DNA of 64,000 bases from an uncultured Mediterranea sp. (GTDB taxonomy: Bacteria; Bacteroidota; Bacteroidia; Bacteroidales; Bacteroidaceae), in NCBI RefSeq assembly GCF_902493215.1, contig NZ_CABUOL010000015.1, positions 1-64,000 on the forward strand, read 5' to 3'. Shown in pieces: positions 18,556 to 27,798 of this stretch (within the stretch, counting starts at the first letter, position 1; every line of letters starts with the position of its first letter). The notes under the pieces are model-generated. The model made no database searches and was not told where the DNA came from. It was given only the letters and a program-made list of their open reading frames with translations. Both the position numbers and the translations under genes were made by a program.

Positions 18556-21411
18556 ATGAGGAAACTGATTCTAACCACCCTGCTGGCCGGAGGATGCTTG
18601 TCTGCCTTCTGCGCCCAGACAGAAAGGAAAACACCAAAAATGTATAAGCCCGTACGGACAGAAATGTACCGCAAGGGCTGGATTGACTTCAACAAGAACG
18701 GCGTGAAGGACGTCTACGAAGACTCCAACGCCCCCATCGACGCACGCATCGAGGACCTGCTCGGGCAGATGACACTCGACGAGAAGACCTGTCAGATGGT
18801 GACCCTCTACGGCTACCAGCGCGTGCTGAAGGACGACCTGCCCACACCCGAATGGAAACAGGCGTTGTGGAAAGACGGCATCGGCGCCATCGACGAGCAC
18901 CTGAACGGCTTCCGCCAGTGGGGCCTACCGCCCTCGGATAACGAGAACGTGTGGCCGGCCTCGCGCCACGCCTGGGCCTTGAACGAAGTGCAGCGCTTCT
19001 TCGTCGAAGAAACGCGCCTGGGCATCCCCGTAGACTTCACCAACGAAGGCATCCGCGGCGTGGAGAGCTACCGCGCCACCAACTTCCCCACCCAATTGGG
19101 CATCGGACACACCTGGAACCGAAGCCTCGTGCGCCGCATCGGCGAGATAACGGGGCGCGAAGCCCGCATGCTGGGCTATACCAATGTCTATGCTCCCATC
19201 CTAGACGTGGGACGCGACCAGCGCTGGGGACGCTATGAAGAGGTGTACGGCGAGTCGCCCTACCTTGTGGCCGAACTGGGCATCGAGATGGTACATGGCT
19301 TGCAGAAAGACCACCAGGTGGCCGCCACGGCCAAGCACTTCGTGGCTTACAGTAACAACAAGGGCGCCCGCGAAGGCATGGCGCGCGTCGACCCGCAGAT
19401 GTCGCCGCGCGAAGTGGAGATGATACACGTCTATCCCTTCAAGCGCGTCATTCAGGAAACGGGTCTGCTGGGCGTGATGAGCTCGTACAATGACTACGAC
19501 GGCATCCCCATCCAGGGCAGTTTCTACTGGCTCACCACCCGCCTGCGCGGCGAGATGGGCTTCAAGGGATATGTCGTGTCGGACAGCGACGCCGTCGAAT
19601 ACCTCTACACCAAGCACGGCACGGCCAAAGACATGAAGGAAGCCGTGCGCCAAAGTGTGGAGGCAGGGCTGAACGTGCGCTGCACCTTCCGCTCGCCCGA
19701 ATCGTTCGTGGAGCCGCTCCGCGAACTGGTAAAGGAGGGCGGCCTGAGCGAAGAGCTGATAAACGACCGCGTGCGCGACATCCTGCGCGTGAAGTTCCTT
19801 GTCGGCCTCTTTGACGCTCCCTACCAGACCGACCTGGCCGGAGCCGACGAAGAGGTGGAGAATCCTGCGAACGAAGACGTGGCCCTGCAGGCTTCGCGCG
19901 AAAGCATCGTCCTGCTGAAGAACGACAAGCAGACTTTGCCCCTCGACATCGACCGCATCAAGACCATCGCCGTCTGCGGCCCCAATGCCGACGAAGAAGG
20001 TTATGCGCTGACCCACTACGGCCCGCTGGCCGTCGACGTGACGACGGTACTCGAAGGCATCCAGGCCAAAGTGGAAGGCAAGGCCGAAGTGCTCTACACC
20101 AAAGGTTGCGACCTGGTGGATGCCCACTGGCCCGAAAGCGAACTGATAGAATACCCGCTGACCGATGACGAACAGGCCGAAATAGACCGTGCCGTAGCCA
20201 ACGCCCGTCGTGCCGACGTGGCCGTCGTAGTGCTGGGAGGCGGCCAGCGCACCTGCGGCGAGAACAAGTCGCGCAGTAGTCTCGACCTGCCCGGCCGCCA
20301 GCTGAAGCTGCTCCAGGCCGTACAGGCCACTGGCAAACCCGTCGTGCTGGTACTTATCAACGGGCGTCCGCTCTCCATCAACTGGGCCGACAAGTTCGTG
20401 CCCGCCATCGTCGAAGCCTGGTATCCCGGCTCCAAAGGCGGTACAGCCGTGGCCGACGTGCTCTTCGGCGACTACAATCCCGGCGGCAAGCTCACCGTCA
20501 CCTTCCCCAAGAGCGTGGGACAGATACCGTTCAACTTCCCCTGCAAACCTTCGTCGCAAGTGGACGGCGGCAAGAATCCAGGGCTGAAAGGCAACATGTC
20601 GCGCGTCAACGGAGCCCTCTACCCCTTCGGTTATGGTCTGAGTTACACTACGTTTGAATACTCCGACCTGAAAGTCAGCCCTGCCGTCATCACTCCGAAC
20701 GAAACAGCCACCGTCACCCTGAACGTGACCAATACCGGCCGCCGGGCTGGCGACGAAGTGGTACAGCTCTACACGCGCGACGTGGTGAGCAGCGTCACGA
20801 CCTACGAAAAGAATCTGGCCGGCTTCGAGCGCGTCCATCTCCAGCCGGGTGAGACGAAGCAAGTCACCTTCCACCTCGACCGCAAGCAGCTGGAGCTGCT
20901 CAACGCCGACATGAAATGGGTGGTAGAGCCGGGTGAATTCGTCGTCATGGCTGCCGCCTCGTCCGAAGACGTCCGCCAGACCGCCGTGCTCAGCGTGGAA
21001 GACTATGCCACACGTAACGCCCGCCTGAAAGCACAGAAGGAAGAAAGTCCCGTCACCGCCAGCACCAACCCCGAAAGTGTACTGAACGTGCTCGACGGCA
21101 AGCCCGAAACCTACTGGCAGGGCAACAAAGGCGACTACCTGACCGTTGCCCTGAAAGGTAACCCGAAAGTGGACGAAGTGACCCTGACTTTCAGCCGCGA
21201 CAACCAGCTGCCCGCCAACTTCGAGATTCAGCTCTCGGGTGGTGGAGGCCAGTTCCTGACCGTTTATTCGGGTACCGTCAGCGAATATGGCAAACCGCAT
21301 ACCTACACCTTCCGCGGCACGACGGCCAGCGATCTGCGCATCCTGCTCAACGACGACCGCGTAGGCATCGCCGAAATCGGCCTAAAACTGCCGCAAAAAG
21401 CAGGCAAATAA
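18556..21411 (+). CDS. GH3 beta-glucosidase (BglX-like)
   Basis: A 951 aa exported GH3 enzyme. The ATG at 18556 starts MRKLILTTLLAGGCLSAFCA, a signal peptide; an upstream in-frame ATG falls inside the promoter. Domains are the GH3 N-terminal barrel (about 60-400, nucleophile Asp in VVSDSDAV near residue 341), the GH3 C-terminal alpha/beta sandwich (about 430-680), a fibronectin-III-like domain (about 710-790) and an extra C-terminal beta-sandwich (about 820-951) resembling a discoidin/F5-8C module (LNVLDGKPETYWQG). It likely releases terminal beta-linked glucose or xylose in the periplasm. It is much richer in GC than the preceding operon and has its own promoter and terminator, so it is a separate unit. 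Confidence 0.9.
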   Translation: MRKLILTTLLAGGCLSAFCAQTERKTPKMYKPVRTEMYRKGWIDFNKNGVKDVYEDSNAPIDARIEDLLGQMTLDEKTCQMVTLYGYQRVLKDDLPTPEWKQALWKDGIGAIDEHLNGFRQWGLPPSDNENVWPASRHAWALNEVQRFFVEETRLGIPVDFTNEGIRGVESYRATNFPTQLGIGHTWNRSLVRRIGEITGREARMLGYTNVYAPILDVGRDQRWGRYEEVYGESPYLVAELGIEMVHGLQKDHQVAATAKHFVAYSNNKGAREGMARVDPQMSPREVEMIHVYPFKRVIQETGLLGVMSSYNDYDGIPIQGSFYWLTTRLRGEMGFKGYVVSDSDAVEYLYTKHGTAKDMKEAVRQSVEAGLNVRCTFRSPESFVEPLRELVKEGGLSEELINDRVRDILRVKFLVGLFDAPYQTDLAGADEEVENPANEDVALQASRESIVLLKNDKQTLPLDIDRIKTIAVCGPNADEEGYALTHYGPLAVDVTTVLEGIQAKVEGKAEVLYTKGCDLVDAHWPESELIEYPLTDDEQAEIDRAVANARRADVAVVVLGGGQRTCGENKSRSSLDLPGRQLKLLQAVQATGKPVVLVLINGRPLSINWADKFVPAIVEAWYPGSKGGTAVADVLFGDYNPGGKLTVTFPKSVGQIPFNFPCKPSSQVDGGKNPGLKGNMSRVNGALYPFGYGLSYTTFEYSDLKVSPAVITPNETATVTLNVTNTGRRAGDEVVQLYTRDVVSSVTTYEKNLAGFERVHLQPGETKQVTFHLDRKQLELLNADMKWVVEPGEFVVMAAASSEDVRQTAVLSVEDYATRNARLKAQKEESPVTASTNPESVLNVLDGKPETYWQGNKGDYLTVALKGNPKVDEVTLTFSRDNQLPANFEIQLSGGGGQFLTVYSGTVSEYGKPHTYTFRGTTASDLRILLNDDRVGIAEIGLKLPQKAGK

Positions 21412-21415
21412 CTCC

Positions 21416-21490
21416 ACGGGCACGGACAATACAGACTGCGTCGGGTCATACCGGCGCACACTCCTGTAGGGTCCGTGCCCGTATCTTTTG
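21416..21490 (+). terminator. Intrinsic terminator after the GH3 gene
   Basis: A 12-bp stem pairs ACGGGCACGGAC (21416-21427) with its complement at 21471-21482, followed by ATCTTTTGTT. The long loop is unusual but the arms are perfect. Confidence 0.75.
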
Positions 21491-21531
21491 TTAATTATGG
21501 CAAAATCTGTTCAAGGCACCGATAACTTCCT

Positions 21532-21539
21532 TATCTTTG
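21532..21539 (+). promoter_or_regulatory. Promoter -7 box of the DUF4831 gene
   Basis: TATCTTTG 40 nt upstream of the ATG at 21579. Confidence 0.65.
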
Positions 21540-21578
21540 TTTAATTAAAGAAGTTACTAACCAAAACCTAAGAGAAGC

Positions 21579-22637
21579 ATGATGAAAAGTATATTCTTAT
21601 TGTCGTCCGCACTCACCCTGAGCCTCGTGGCATCGGCCCAGACGGAAGTAACCGTCGGCGTGACGCAGGGCAAAGACTATGGAGTGACCTATATGCTCCC
21701 GAAAACTGAAATCGAAATCAAGGTTCATGCCACCAAGCACACCTATACCCCCGGCGAATTCTGCCGCTATGCCGACCGTTACCTGCGCCTTGCCGGCGTT
21801 TCGGATGATCCAGATATCTACTGGACGCTCGACCAGATAGAAACGGCCCTGGTGGGAGTACCCGATAAGGAACATGTCTATTTCGTCAAGATGAAAGACA
21901 AGACCGTCGCTCCGCTGATGGAGCTGACGGAAGACGGCATTGTACACTCCATCAACCTGCCATTCAGCGGAAAGAAAGCACAGGAAGCTCCGCAGGCTAC
22001 GAAGCCCGAAAAGGAAGTGGACCCACGCAGTTTCCTTACCGAAGAAATACTGATGAGCAGCTCTACTGCCAAAATGGCCGAACTTGTGGCCAAGGAAATA
22101 TACAGTATCCGTGAAAGCAAAAATGCCCTGATACGAGGTGAAGCCGACAACATGCCGACCGACGGCAACCAGCTTAAGCTGATGCTCGAGAACTTGAACA
22201 TTCAGGAAAAGGCTCTGACAGAGATGTTTACAGGAAAAGAGAAAAAAGACACGCAGATACTCACCATCCGTATAGTCCCCGAAGAGAAGGAGAATGCCGT
22301 AGCACTGCGTTTCTCGAGCAAACAGGGTGTAGTAGACAAGGACGACTTGTCTGGCGAACCGGTCTATATCAGTATCCGGAACAAGAAAGTACTGAACCTG
22401 GCTCCCACGGACGACAAGAAAAAGCTGGAAGGTATCATCTACAATGTACCCGGCCAAGCTCAGATTGTCATGACTTACAAGAACAAGGAAATATTCAACA
22501 ACGAACTGCCGGTAACCCAATTCGGTACACAAGAATACCTGGCTCCGGTGTTGTTCAACAAGAAATCCAGCACAACCGTACTGTTTGACACCACAACAGG
22601 CGGCCTGCTGAAGGTGGACAGAGGGAGCGAAAACTAA
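21579..22637 (+). CDS. DUF4831 family exported protein
   Basis: A 352 aa protein with signal peptide MMKSIFLLSSALTLSLVASAQ (Met1 or Met2 could start it). The body matches the Bacteroidota family DUF4831: VTYMLPKTEIEIKV near the N-terminus, then a region with EEILMSSSTAKMAELVAKEIYSIRESK and an EMFTGKE motif near residue 220. Function unknown; no catalytic motif can be seen, and it probably acts in the periplasm or outer membrane. It is transcribed alone. Its stop overlaps the stop of the convergent PqqD-like gene by 4 bp, leaving no space for a separate terminator. Confidence 0.8.
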   Translation: MMKSIFLLSSALTLSLVASAQTEVTVGVTQGKDYGVTYMLPKTEIEIKVHATKHTYTPGEFCRYADRYLRLAGVSDDPDIYWTLDQIETALVGVPDKEHVYFVKMKDKTVAPLMELTEDGIVHSINLPFSGKKAQEAPQATKPEKEVDPRSFLTEEILMSSSTAKMAELVAKEIYSIRESKNALIRGEADNMPTDGNQLKLMLENLNIQEKALTEMFTGKEKKDTQILTIRIVPEEKENAVALRFSSKQGVVDKDDLSGEPVYISIRNKKVLNLAPTDDKKKLEGIIYNVPGQAQIVMTYKNKEIFNNELPVTQFGTQEYLAPVLFNKKSSTTVLFDTTTGGLLKVDRGSEN

Positions 22638-22993
22638 ACTTCCGCTCCGTCATCCTTCTTTACCACAAGACGAATAAACCCATCCCGTTGCAGCTGCACG
22701 ACATAGGCAGCTACACGGGATGCGTAGTTTTCATCGGGTGCAAAATGTGTCTGTAGCATCGCAATGATTTCGGCCACGGTATGCTGCCCGTCAATCAGTT
22801 TCCACACCGCCGTGCCATGTTCCTCCAATGGGATACGCACCTCGGGTGACAAAGCCTCCGGCCGTAACCAACGTTGCATCCACGCCTTCCTGAAACGCGG
22901 GAGGATGAGCACTACGCACTCATCCTCCCAAACTGTACGGACCATTTCCGCACGCACAGGTACGGTGTCCAGCAAATTAAACTTTTCCTTCAT
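22634..22993 (-). CDS. PqqD-like (RRE-fold) small protein
   Basis: A 119 aa soluble protein. The region about 60-115 (GTAVWKLIDGQHTVAEIIAMLQTHF, cited here only as positions 61-85, then VAAYVVQLQRDGFIRL) follows the PqqD pattern: G-x-x-x-W-x-x-i-D-G, helix, winged-helix end. PqqD-type domains bind precursor peptides of ribosomally made products and present them to radical SAM enzymes. No precursor peptide or PQQ/RiPP maturase is adjacent, so its partner is unknown. It follows the MFS gene by 13 nt and may be cotranscribed. It could also be a stand-alone winged-helix protein with another role. Confidence 0.7.
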   Translation of the reverse strand: MKEKFNLLDTVPVRAEMVRTVWEDECVVLILPRFRKAWMQRWLRPEALSPEVRIPLEEHGTAVWKLIDGQHTVAEIIAMLQTHFAPDENYASRVAAYVVQLQRDGFIRLVVKKDDGAEV

Positions 22994-23006
22994 TCCTACA
23001 GAAACA

Positions 23007-24674
23007 TCAGTCCTTAATGTTAGGTTCTTCCAGACCCAGACCTTTTTTCTTGTCGACCACTTTCAGAACGAAACCTAAAACCAAAGCGGCTACACCCAGA
23101 CAGGCAAGCATGACGAGCGGTGCCGTATAATCGTAGGACACAGCTGCCTCTTCGGGCGTAATTGCTCCACTCTGCAAGTCGGCCACCAACTGAGGATTGG
23201 TCTTGTCGAGTACCTTACCTATCAGCAGAGGGAACAGCCAAAGACCGATGTTCTGAATCCAGAAAATCAATGCATAAGCACTACCGATAATCTTGGCATC
23301 CACTAGCTTGGGCACACTCGGCCACAATGAGGCCGGTACCAGCGAGAAGCTTGCACCAAGAACCAGAATGGTGAGGTAAGCAACAATAATTCCACCCACC
23401 GCACTGCCCTTGAGCGCAGGCAATACGAAGGCAAACGTGAGGTGACAGAAAATGAGCAGCAGCGAGCCAATAACCAACATACTGGCGGCCTTGCCTTTAT
23501 GGTCTACATAGTTACCCAAAATCGGTGTAATGCCTACGGCCAGTAAGGGGAATACAGCAAACACGGTCTCGGCACTCTGACGCATGTACCCCATATAACA
23601 GAAAATCACCAGTGCCACACCGGCCAAAACCAACAGGCCGTTCTTCATCGAGGCACGCTTGGAGAAGTTGCTGGCAAAAGCAGCTACTGCCACCACCAGC
23701 ATAATGAGATATTGGATAACTGTCACTGTATTGGTAGCCCAGAAAGAATCAGCAGGTACTTCGGTAAATACCAGATTGCACTGCAACATATTGACGGCAT
23801 ACTTCTGGAACGGGAAGATGGCTGAATAATACAATACGCACAACAAAGCGACCAGCCAGAAACCTCCACTCGACAGAATGCTTCCCAAGTCGCTTATCTT
23901 GAACGGATCGTCCTTCTCTTCAGCTTCGCCCGTCTGTGCATCCAGTTTCTTGTCCATAAAGAAATAGACAATGAACATAATGAGGGCAATCATCAGAAGA
24001 ACTACACCAAACGCAACCGAACGAGAAACGTCGATTACACCACCCAACTTGGCAAACATCGGTGAGAAAATCATACAGGTAGCCACACCCAAACGGGCCA
24101 ATGCCATCTCAGAGCCCATAGCCAAAGCCATTTCGCGTCCCTTGAACCACTTGACAATACCACGGGATACGGTAATACCTGCCATCTCGACTCCGCAACC
24201 GAATATCATAAAACCTACCGCTGCAAATTTGGCCGAAGCCGGCATCCCTTCATAGAAAGGAGAAATACCCAGTTCATCGAAACCGGGAATATAGTTCAGG
24301 TTATTGTTAAACCAAGTTTCAAGTCCGCTTCCCTGAAAACTCTCAGTCACAGCATACCAGTTGATTGTTGCACCTACCAGCATTACCGCTCCCGAAAGAA
24401 CTGCCGTGAAACGCACTCCCATCTTGTCCAGGATGATACCCGCAAAGATAAGGAAGAATACAAATACATTCAGGAAGGTTTCCGACCCCTGCATGGTTCC
24501 GAAGGCTGTAGAATCCCAGCCGCGCGTAGACTGCATCAGGTCTTTAATAGGAGAAAGGATGTCCATAAATATATATGAACAGAACATGGCAAAAGCCAGG
24601 AACAGCAACACCATCCAGCGTATACCTGCCGAATCGCGCAAAGTCTGAAGATTGGGAGTTGTTGAAGTCATCAT
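23007..24674 (-). CDS. MFS transporter
   Basis: A 555 aa integral membrane protein with about twelve hydrophobic segments, starting near FLAFAMFCSYIFMDILSPI (about 24-42) and ending near LGVAALVLGFVLKV. A charged cytoplasmic loop between the two halves contains DKKLDAQTGEAEEKDDPFK (about 240-258), and KWFKGREMALAMG (about 170-182) resembles the conserved motif of the NarK/OxlT-type MFS branch. Substrate cannot be read from the sequence; organic acids or sugars are possible. The first or second Met could be the start. The terminator of secG lies just upstream and no clear TAnnTTTG is seen in the short gap. Confidence 0.85.
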   Translation of the reverse strand: MMTSTTPNLQTLRDSAGIRWMVLLFLAFAMFCSYIFMDILSPIKDLMQSTRGWDSTAFGTMQGSETFLNVFVFFLIFAGIILDKMGVRFTAVLSGAVMLVGATINWYAVTESFQGSGLETWFNNNLNYIPGFDELGISPFYEGMPASAKFAAVGFMIFGCGVEMAGITVSRGIVKWFKGREMALAMGSEMALARLGVATCMIFSPMFAKLGGVIDVSRSVAFGVVLLMIALIMFIVYFFMDKKLDAQTGEAEEKDDPFKISDLGSILSSGGFWLVALLCVLYYSAIFPFQKYAVNMLQCNLVFTEVPADSFWATNTVTVIQYLIMLVVAVAAFASNFSKRASMKNGLLVLAGVALVIFCYMGYMRQSAETVFAVFPLLAVGITPILGNYVDHKGKAASMLVIGSLLLIFCHLTFAFVLPALKGSAVGGIIVAYLTILVLGASFSLVPASLWPSVPKLVDAKIIGSAYALIFWIQNIGLWLFPLLIGKVLDKTNPQLVADLQSGAITPEEAAVSYDYTAPLVMLACLGVAALVLGFVLKVVDKKKGLGLEEPNIKD

Positions 24675-24703
24675 ATCAGTCTTTAATGAAATAATAAACG
24701 AAA

Positions 24704-24742
24704 AGCGGGATTGCCCATACCTCGGTATGCAGCAATCCCGCT
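24704..24742 (-). terminator. Terminator of the secG operon
   Basis: Minus-strand stem AGCGGGATTGC/GCAATCCCGCT with an inner GCATACC/GGTATG pairing, followed by TTTTCGTTT. Confidence 0.85.
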
Positions 24743-24771
24743 CTTTCAGAAAATATAAAGTTAGTTCAATA

Positions 24772-25134
24772 TCAGTTTACAGAGTCTGCAGGAGCATTTG
24801 CTGCAGGAGCCTCGGCCTGCGGAGCTGCCGTGCCGGCAGGCATGTTATACGGATTGGTTGCTTCCTGCTGCTGTGCCTGCTCCATGATGACATCGGTACC
24901 TTTCGAAGAAGCACCGGGCAATACATAGGCAGTAGCAATGCTGAACACTACCATCGCAGCAGCCAAAGTCCATGTGGCTTTCTCCAGGAAGTCAGTAGTT
25001 TTGCGCACACCCATAATCTGATTGGATGAAGAAAATCCGGAAGCCAAACCGCCTCCCTTAGAATTTTGAATCAAGACAATGAAGCACATCAACACAGATG
25101 CAAGCAACATAAAAATAACTAATAATAAATACAT
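24772..25134 (-). CDS. secG: Preprotein translocase subunit SecG
   Basis: A 120 aa inner-membrane protein of the SecYEG channel. Two hydrophobic helices (about 2-24 and 56-74) flank the conserved cytoplasmic loop IQNSKGGGLASGF and NQIMGVRKTTDFLEKAT. The Ala/Pro-rich C-terminal tail after residue 85 is longer than in Escherichia coli and common in Bacteroidales. It is the last gene of a six-gene unit, 7 nt after the TPR-like gene, with a strong terminator behind it. Confidence 0.93.
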   Translation of the reverse strand: MYLLLVIFMLLASVLMCFIVLIQNSKGGGLASGFSSSNQIMGVRKTTDFLEKATWTLAAAMVVFSIATAYVLPGASSKGTDVIMEQAQQQEATNPYNMPAGTAAPQAEAPAANAPADSVN

Positions 25135-25141
25135 TTTTTAC

Positions 25142-26002
25142 CTATTTTGTTTTAGCGTTAATAATCAATTTCTCCAAAAATCGGATTTGGTCTGCAAAGT
25201 AAGCATTTTTTTTTGGATAATTCAAGCTTAACTTTTTAATTATTTCAAGAGCCTTCTCATATCGGTGCTGTTTTATATAGATTTTGGCCAATGTCTCAGT
25301 AAAACAGCTGTCATCCAAGTCTTCGGACGACAATATGGACGTTTCAGAAGAAGCCTCTTCTTCAAGATCATTTTCAGAATCGGACATCACATCACAAACA
25401 GGTTCCACATTCATGTCTTTCTGTTCCTCATCATCAGAAGCCGCTATTGAATCGACGAAAGTATCTTCTACTACGGCCTGTGGTAAATCATCCGTCTGTC
25501 CATTGTTATCCATTCTGTTCAGGAAGCCGTCAATGAGGTCCTGCCCTCGAAGTTTGGGAACATTTTCCTGCTGTTCAGCATTTGTTTCTTCCTTCAGCAG
25601 GTAAGCAGTATAGTCCATCGCATAATCCAAACCGGAGGATTCATTCTGTTCTGCCGGCATCGTTGACAAGAAAGCGTCAATCAAAAACAGCGTACGATCC
25701 ACGCCGGGTTCCTCCGAACCGTCCGACTGACAGATTGGCTCCCCATCACTTTCCCGTTGCAAAGCATAACGATCGCCTTCTATGAGATAGAAAAGCGAAC
25801 GACGGTCGGCCACATAGAGTACAGCCTTGCGCAACTCACTACCGAAACTGTCGTCATGCAACAAAAACAGATTTTTCAAATAGAGCAGTCGCAATGATTG
25901 AAAATAGGGATAGCGGGCCACCAATGTACGAAGCTCGTACAAAGACTCTCGGTCCAAACGCTCCGGATGCTGAATCCATTGATGTAATTGGGCTGACGTC
26001 AT
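25142..26002 (-). CDS. Conserved Bacteroidales protein with C-terminal TPR-like motif
   Basis: A 286 aa protein without signal peptide. The N-terminus (LHQWIQHPERLDRESLYEL) and a hydrophobic helical first half precede an acidic, low-complexity linker (about 170-235, rich in Glu, Asp and Ser). The final 50 residues form a TPR-like pair (KIYIKQHRYEKALEIIKKL). The pattern of helical domain, acidic linker and terminal TPR suggests a protein-binding role. The function is not known to me. It lies between lptE and secG with gaps of 9 and 7 nt, so expression is coupled to envelope genes. Confidence 0.7.
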   Translation of the reverse strand: MTSAQLHQWIQHPERLDRESLYELRTLVARYPYFQSLRLLYLKNLFLLHDDSFGSELRKAVLYVADRRSLFYLIEGDRYALQRESDGEPICQSDGSEEPGVDRTLFLIDAFLSTMPAEQNESSGLDYAMDYTAYLLKEETNAEQQENVPKLRGQDLIDGFLNRMDNNGQTDDLPQAVVEDTFVDSIAASDDEEQKDMNVEPVCDVMSDSENDLEEEASSETSILSSEDLDDSCFTETLAKIYIKQHRYEKALEIIKKLSLNYPKKNAYFADQIRFLEKLIINAKTK

Positions 26003-26011
26003 ATTCTTTTC

Positions 26012-26536
26012 TTACCAATTGGCTACCGTAGCATTGAAAATCTGTTCCGTAATATCTTTCACCATCAACGTAATCAACTGATCCTGAACATCTGTCAACA
26101 ACTGATTTGAATCATACGTCTGAAAAGCGGAGAACTGTTGCTCAAAATCCTCCTCATGATTGGTATTATTAGTATAACGTACATTTACGGTCAATGTAAC
26201 TTTTACTTTCGAAGCAAACCCGCTGGCATCAACCGACTCATTATATTGGTTATATCCCGTAATCTCACCGTCAATATCCAAATCTCCACCCGAATCGACT
26301 ATTTTCAAACGAGTTTGCTGAATGAACATATCCTTCAATTTCGTATTGAATTCAATAGCCAAGGGAGCATATACGTACTCAGCCCGATTCTGGAAATCGG
26401 CAATGGAAATAGTCTTTACCTTCGTATAGTCAATCGAACTGATAGGCGCCAAACCAAAAGAAACCCGACACGAATACACAATAACCACCACAAAGATACA
26501 GGCAGCTATGATACTTATCTTCTTAATCCAATCCAT
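26012..26536 (-). CDS. lptE: LptE-family LPS assembly lipoprotein
   Basis: A 174 aa protein with an N-terminal hydrophobic segment ending in VYSC, a probable lipobox. The rest fits the LptE family of Bacteroidota: SIDYTKVKTISIADFQNRA, then FNTKLKDMFIQQTRLKIV, then alternating beta strands typical of the small alpha/beta LptE fold. LptE plugs LptD in the outer membrane during LPS export. The start overlaps the end of the sigma54-type regulator gene by 14 nt, so the two are translationally linked. Confidence 0.85.
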   Translation of the reverse strand: MDWIKKISIIAACIFVVVIVYSCRVSFGLAPISSIDYTKVKTISIADFQNRAEYVYAPLAIEFNTKLKDMFIQQTRLKIVDSGGDLDIDGEITGYNQYNESVDASGFASKVKVTLTVNVRYTNNTNHEEDFEQQFSAFQTYDSNQLLTDVQDQLITLMVKDITEQIFNATVANW

Positions 26537-27797
26537 ATTCCTTAATCTTTCTGTATAGCGTACGTTCTGAAATGTTCAAATCCAAAGCTGCAGCTTTCCG
26601 CTTCCCATGATGTTTCTCAAGTGCCTTTCGAATCATTTCTTTTTCAACATCATCCAAAGCCAAAGACTCTTCGACATATTCTTCCGTATCCTGAATATCA
26701 TCATCGGCAGAAGAAGTAATGGGAGTAACCGGCTGGACTGCCGGATGAATGATGGTGGGGACATTAGGTTCTACCGATGCTGGAGTAACCAACTGTGGCG
26801 CAGGCGTATAATAAGCAGAAGACGGCACAGAAGCCCCGACATTACTTCCCCCTGAAGCACGCTCAGACATAATCTCATGAACAAGTTTTTTCAATTCGGT
26901 TACATCCTGACGCATATCAAACAAGACTTGATACAAAATCTCCCGTTCACTACCAAAGCTCTTCCCTTCCTTAGTGCCCAACAGGGCCGGCAAACGCTGT
27001 TCATTGTTAGCAGGCAAATAACCTTTCAGAATATCAGCATTGATTTCACGATTGGACTCTATGATTGATATTTGTTCTGTGATATTCTTCAACTGACGAA
27101 CATTACCCGGCCAAGCGTAAGACATCAGCAACCGACGTGCATCTTCGGTCAACTGAAGCGGAGGCATATGATATTTTTCTGCAAAATCAGAAGCAAACTT
27201 TCGGAACAGCAGCACGACGTCTTCACCCCGTTCACGCAAAGGAGGTACCTGGATAGGTACCGTATTCAAACGATAATATAAGTCTTCACGAAAACGTCCT
27301 TCAGCAATAGCCTGAGTCAGATTGACATTCGTGGCAGCTACGATACGCACATCAGTCTTCTCTACTTTCGACGAACCGACCTTAATAAATTCACCACTTT
27401 CAAGAACACGAAGCAGACGAGCCTGTGTCGGTAAAGGAAGTTCACCTACCTCATCCAGAAAAATGGTTCCACCATTGGCTTCGCCGAAGTATCCCTTACG
27501 ATCACTGATAGCACCGGTAAAGGCTCCTTTCTCGTGACCGAAAAGTTCTGAATCTATCGTTCCTTCTGGAATGGCTCCACAGTTCACCGCGATGTACTGC
27601 CCATGCTTACGGCGGCTGTACTGATGTATAATTTGCGGAAAACTCTCCTTTCCTACCCCACTTTCTCCCGTAATCAGTACGGACAAGTCGGTAGGAGCCA
27701 CCTGCATAGCTACATCAATTCCACGCAACAATGTTTCGTTGTTGCCGATAATGCCAAAACGCAATTTGACCTGTTGTATTTCCGCTTTTGTCATCAT
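26523..27797 (-). CDS. Sigma54-type AAA+ transcriptional regulator without receiver domain
   Basis: A 424 aa bacterial enhancer-binding protein. The AAA+ domain spans about 15-240 with Walker A GESGVGKE, the sigma54-contact loop GAFTGA (about 91-96), Walker B TIFLDEVGE and the arginine-finger region FREDLYYRL. A variable linker (about 270-375, Pro/Thr/Ser-rich) follows, then a Fis-type helix-turn-helix AALDLNISERTLYRKI at the C-terminus. No receiver, PAS or GAF domain precedes the ATPase, so control may come from expression level or a partner. One nt separates it from pdxA, and it overlaps lptE. An alternative start is the second Met. Confidence 0.9.
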   Translation of the reverse strand: MMTKAEIQQVKLRFGIIGNNETLLRGIDVAMQVAPTDLSVLITGESGVGKESFPQIIHQYSRRKHGQYIAVNCGAIPEGTIDSELFGHEKGAFTGAISDRKGYFGEANGGTIFLDEVGELPLPTQARLLRVLESGEFIKVGSSKVEKTDVRIVAATNVNLTQAIAEGRFREDLYYRLNTVPIQVPPLRERGEDVVLLFRKFASDFAEKYHMPPLQLTEDARRLLMSYAWPGNVRQLKNITEQISIIESNREINADILKGYLPANNEQRLPALLGTKEGKSFGSEREILYQVLFDMRQDVTELKKLVHEIMSERASGGSNVGASVPSSAYYTPAPQLVTPASVEPNVPTIIHPAVQPVTPITSSADDDIQDTEEYVEESLALDDVEKEMIRKALEKHHGKRKAAALDLNISERTLYRKIKEYGLD

Positions 27798-27798
27798 G

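Noticed and set aside
19201..21300. A 699-codon open frame antisense to the GH3 gene
   Set aside because: It is the shadow of a GC-rich gene with strong codon bias; no family motif or start signal is present.
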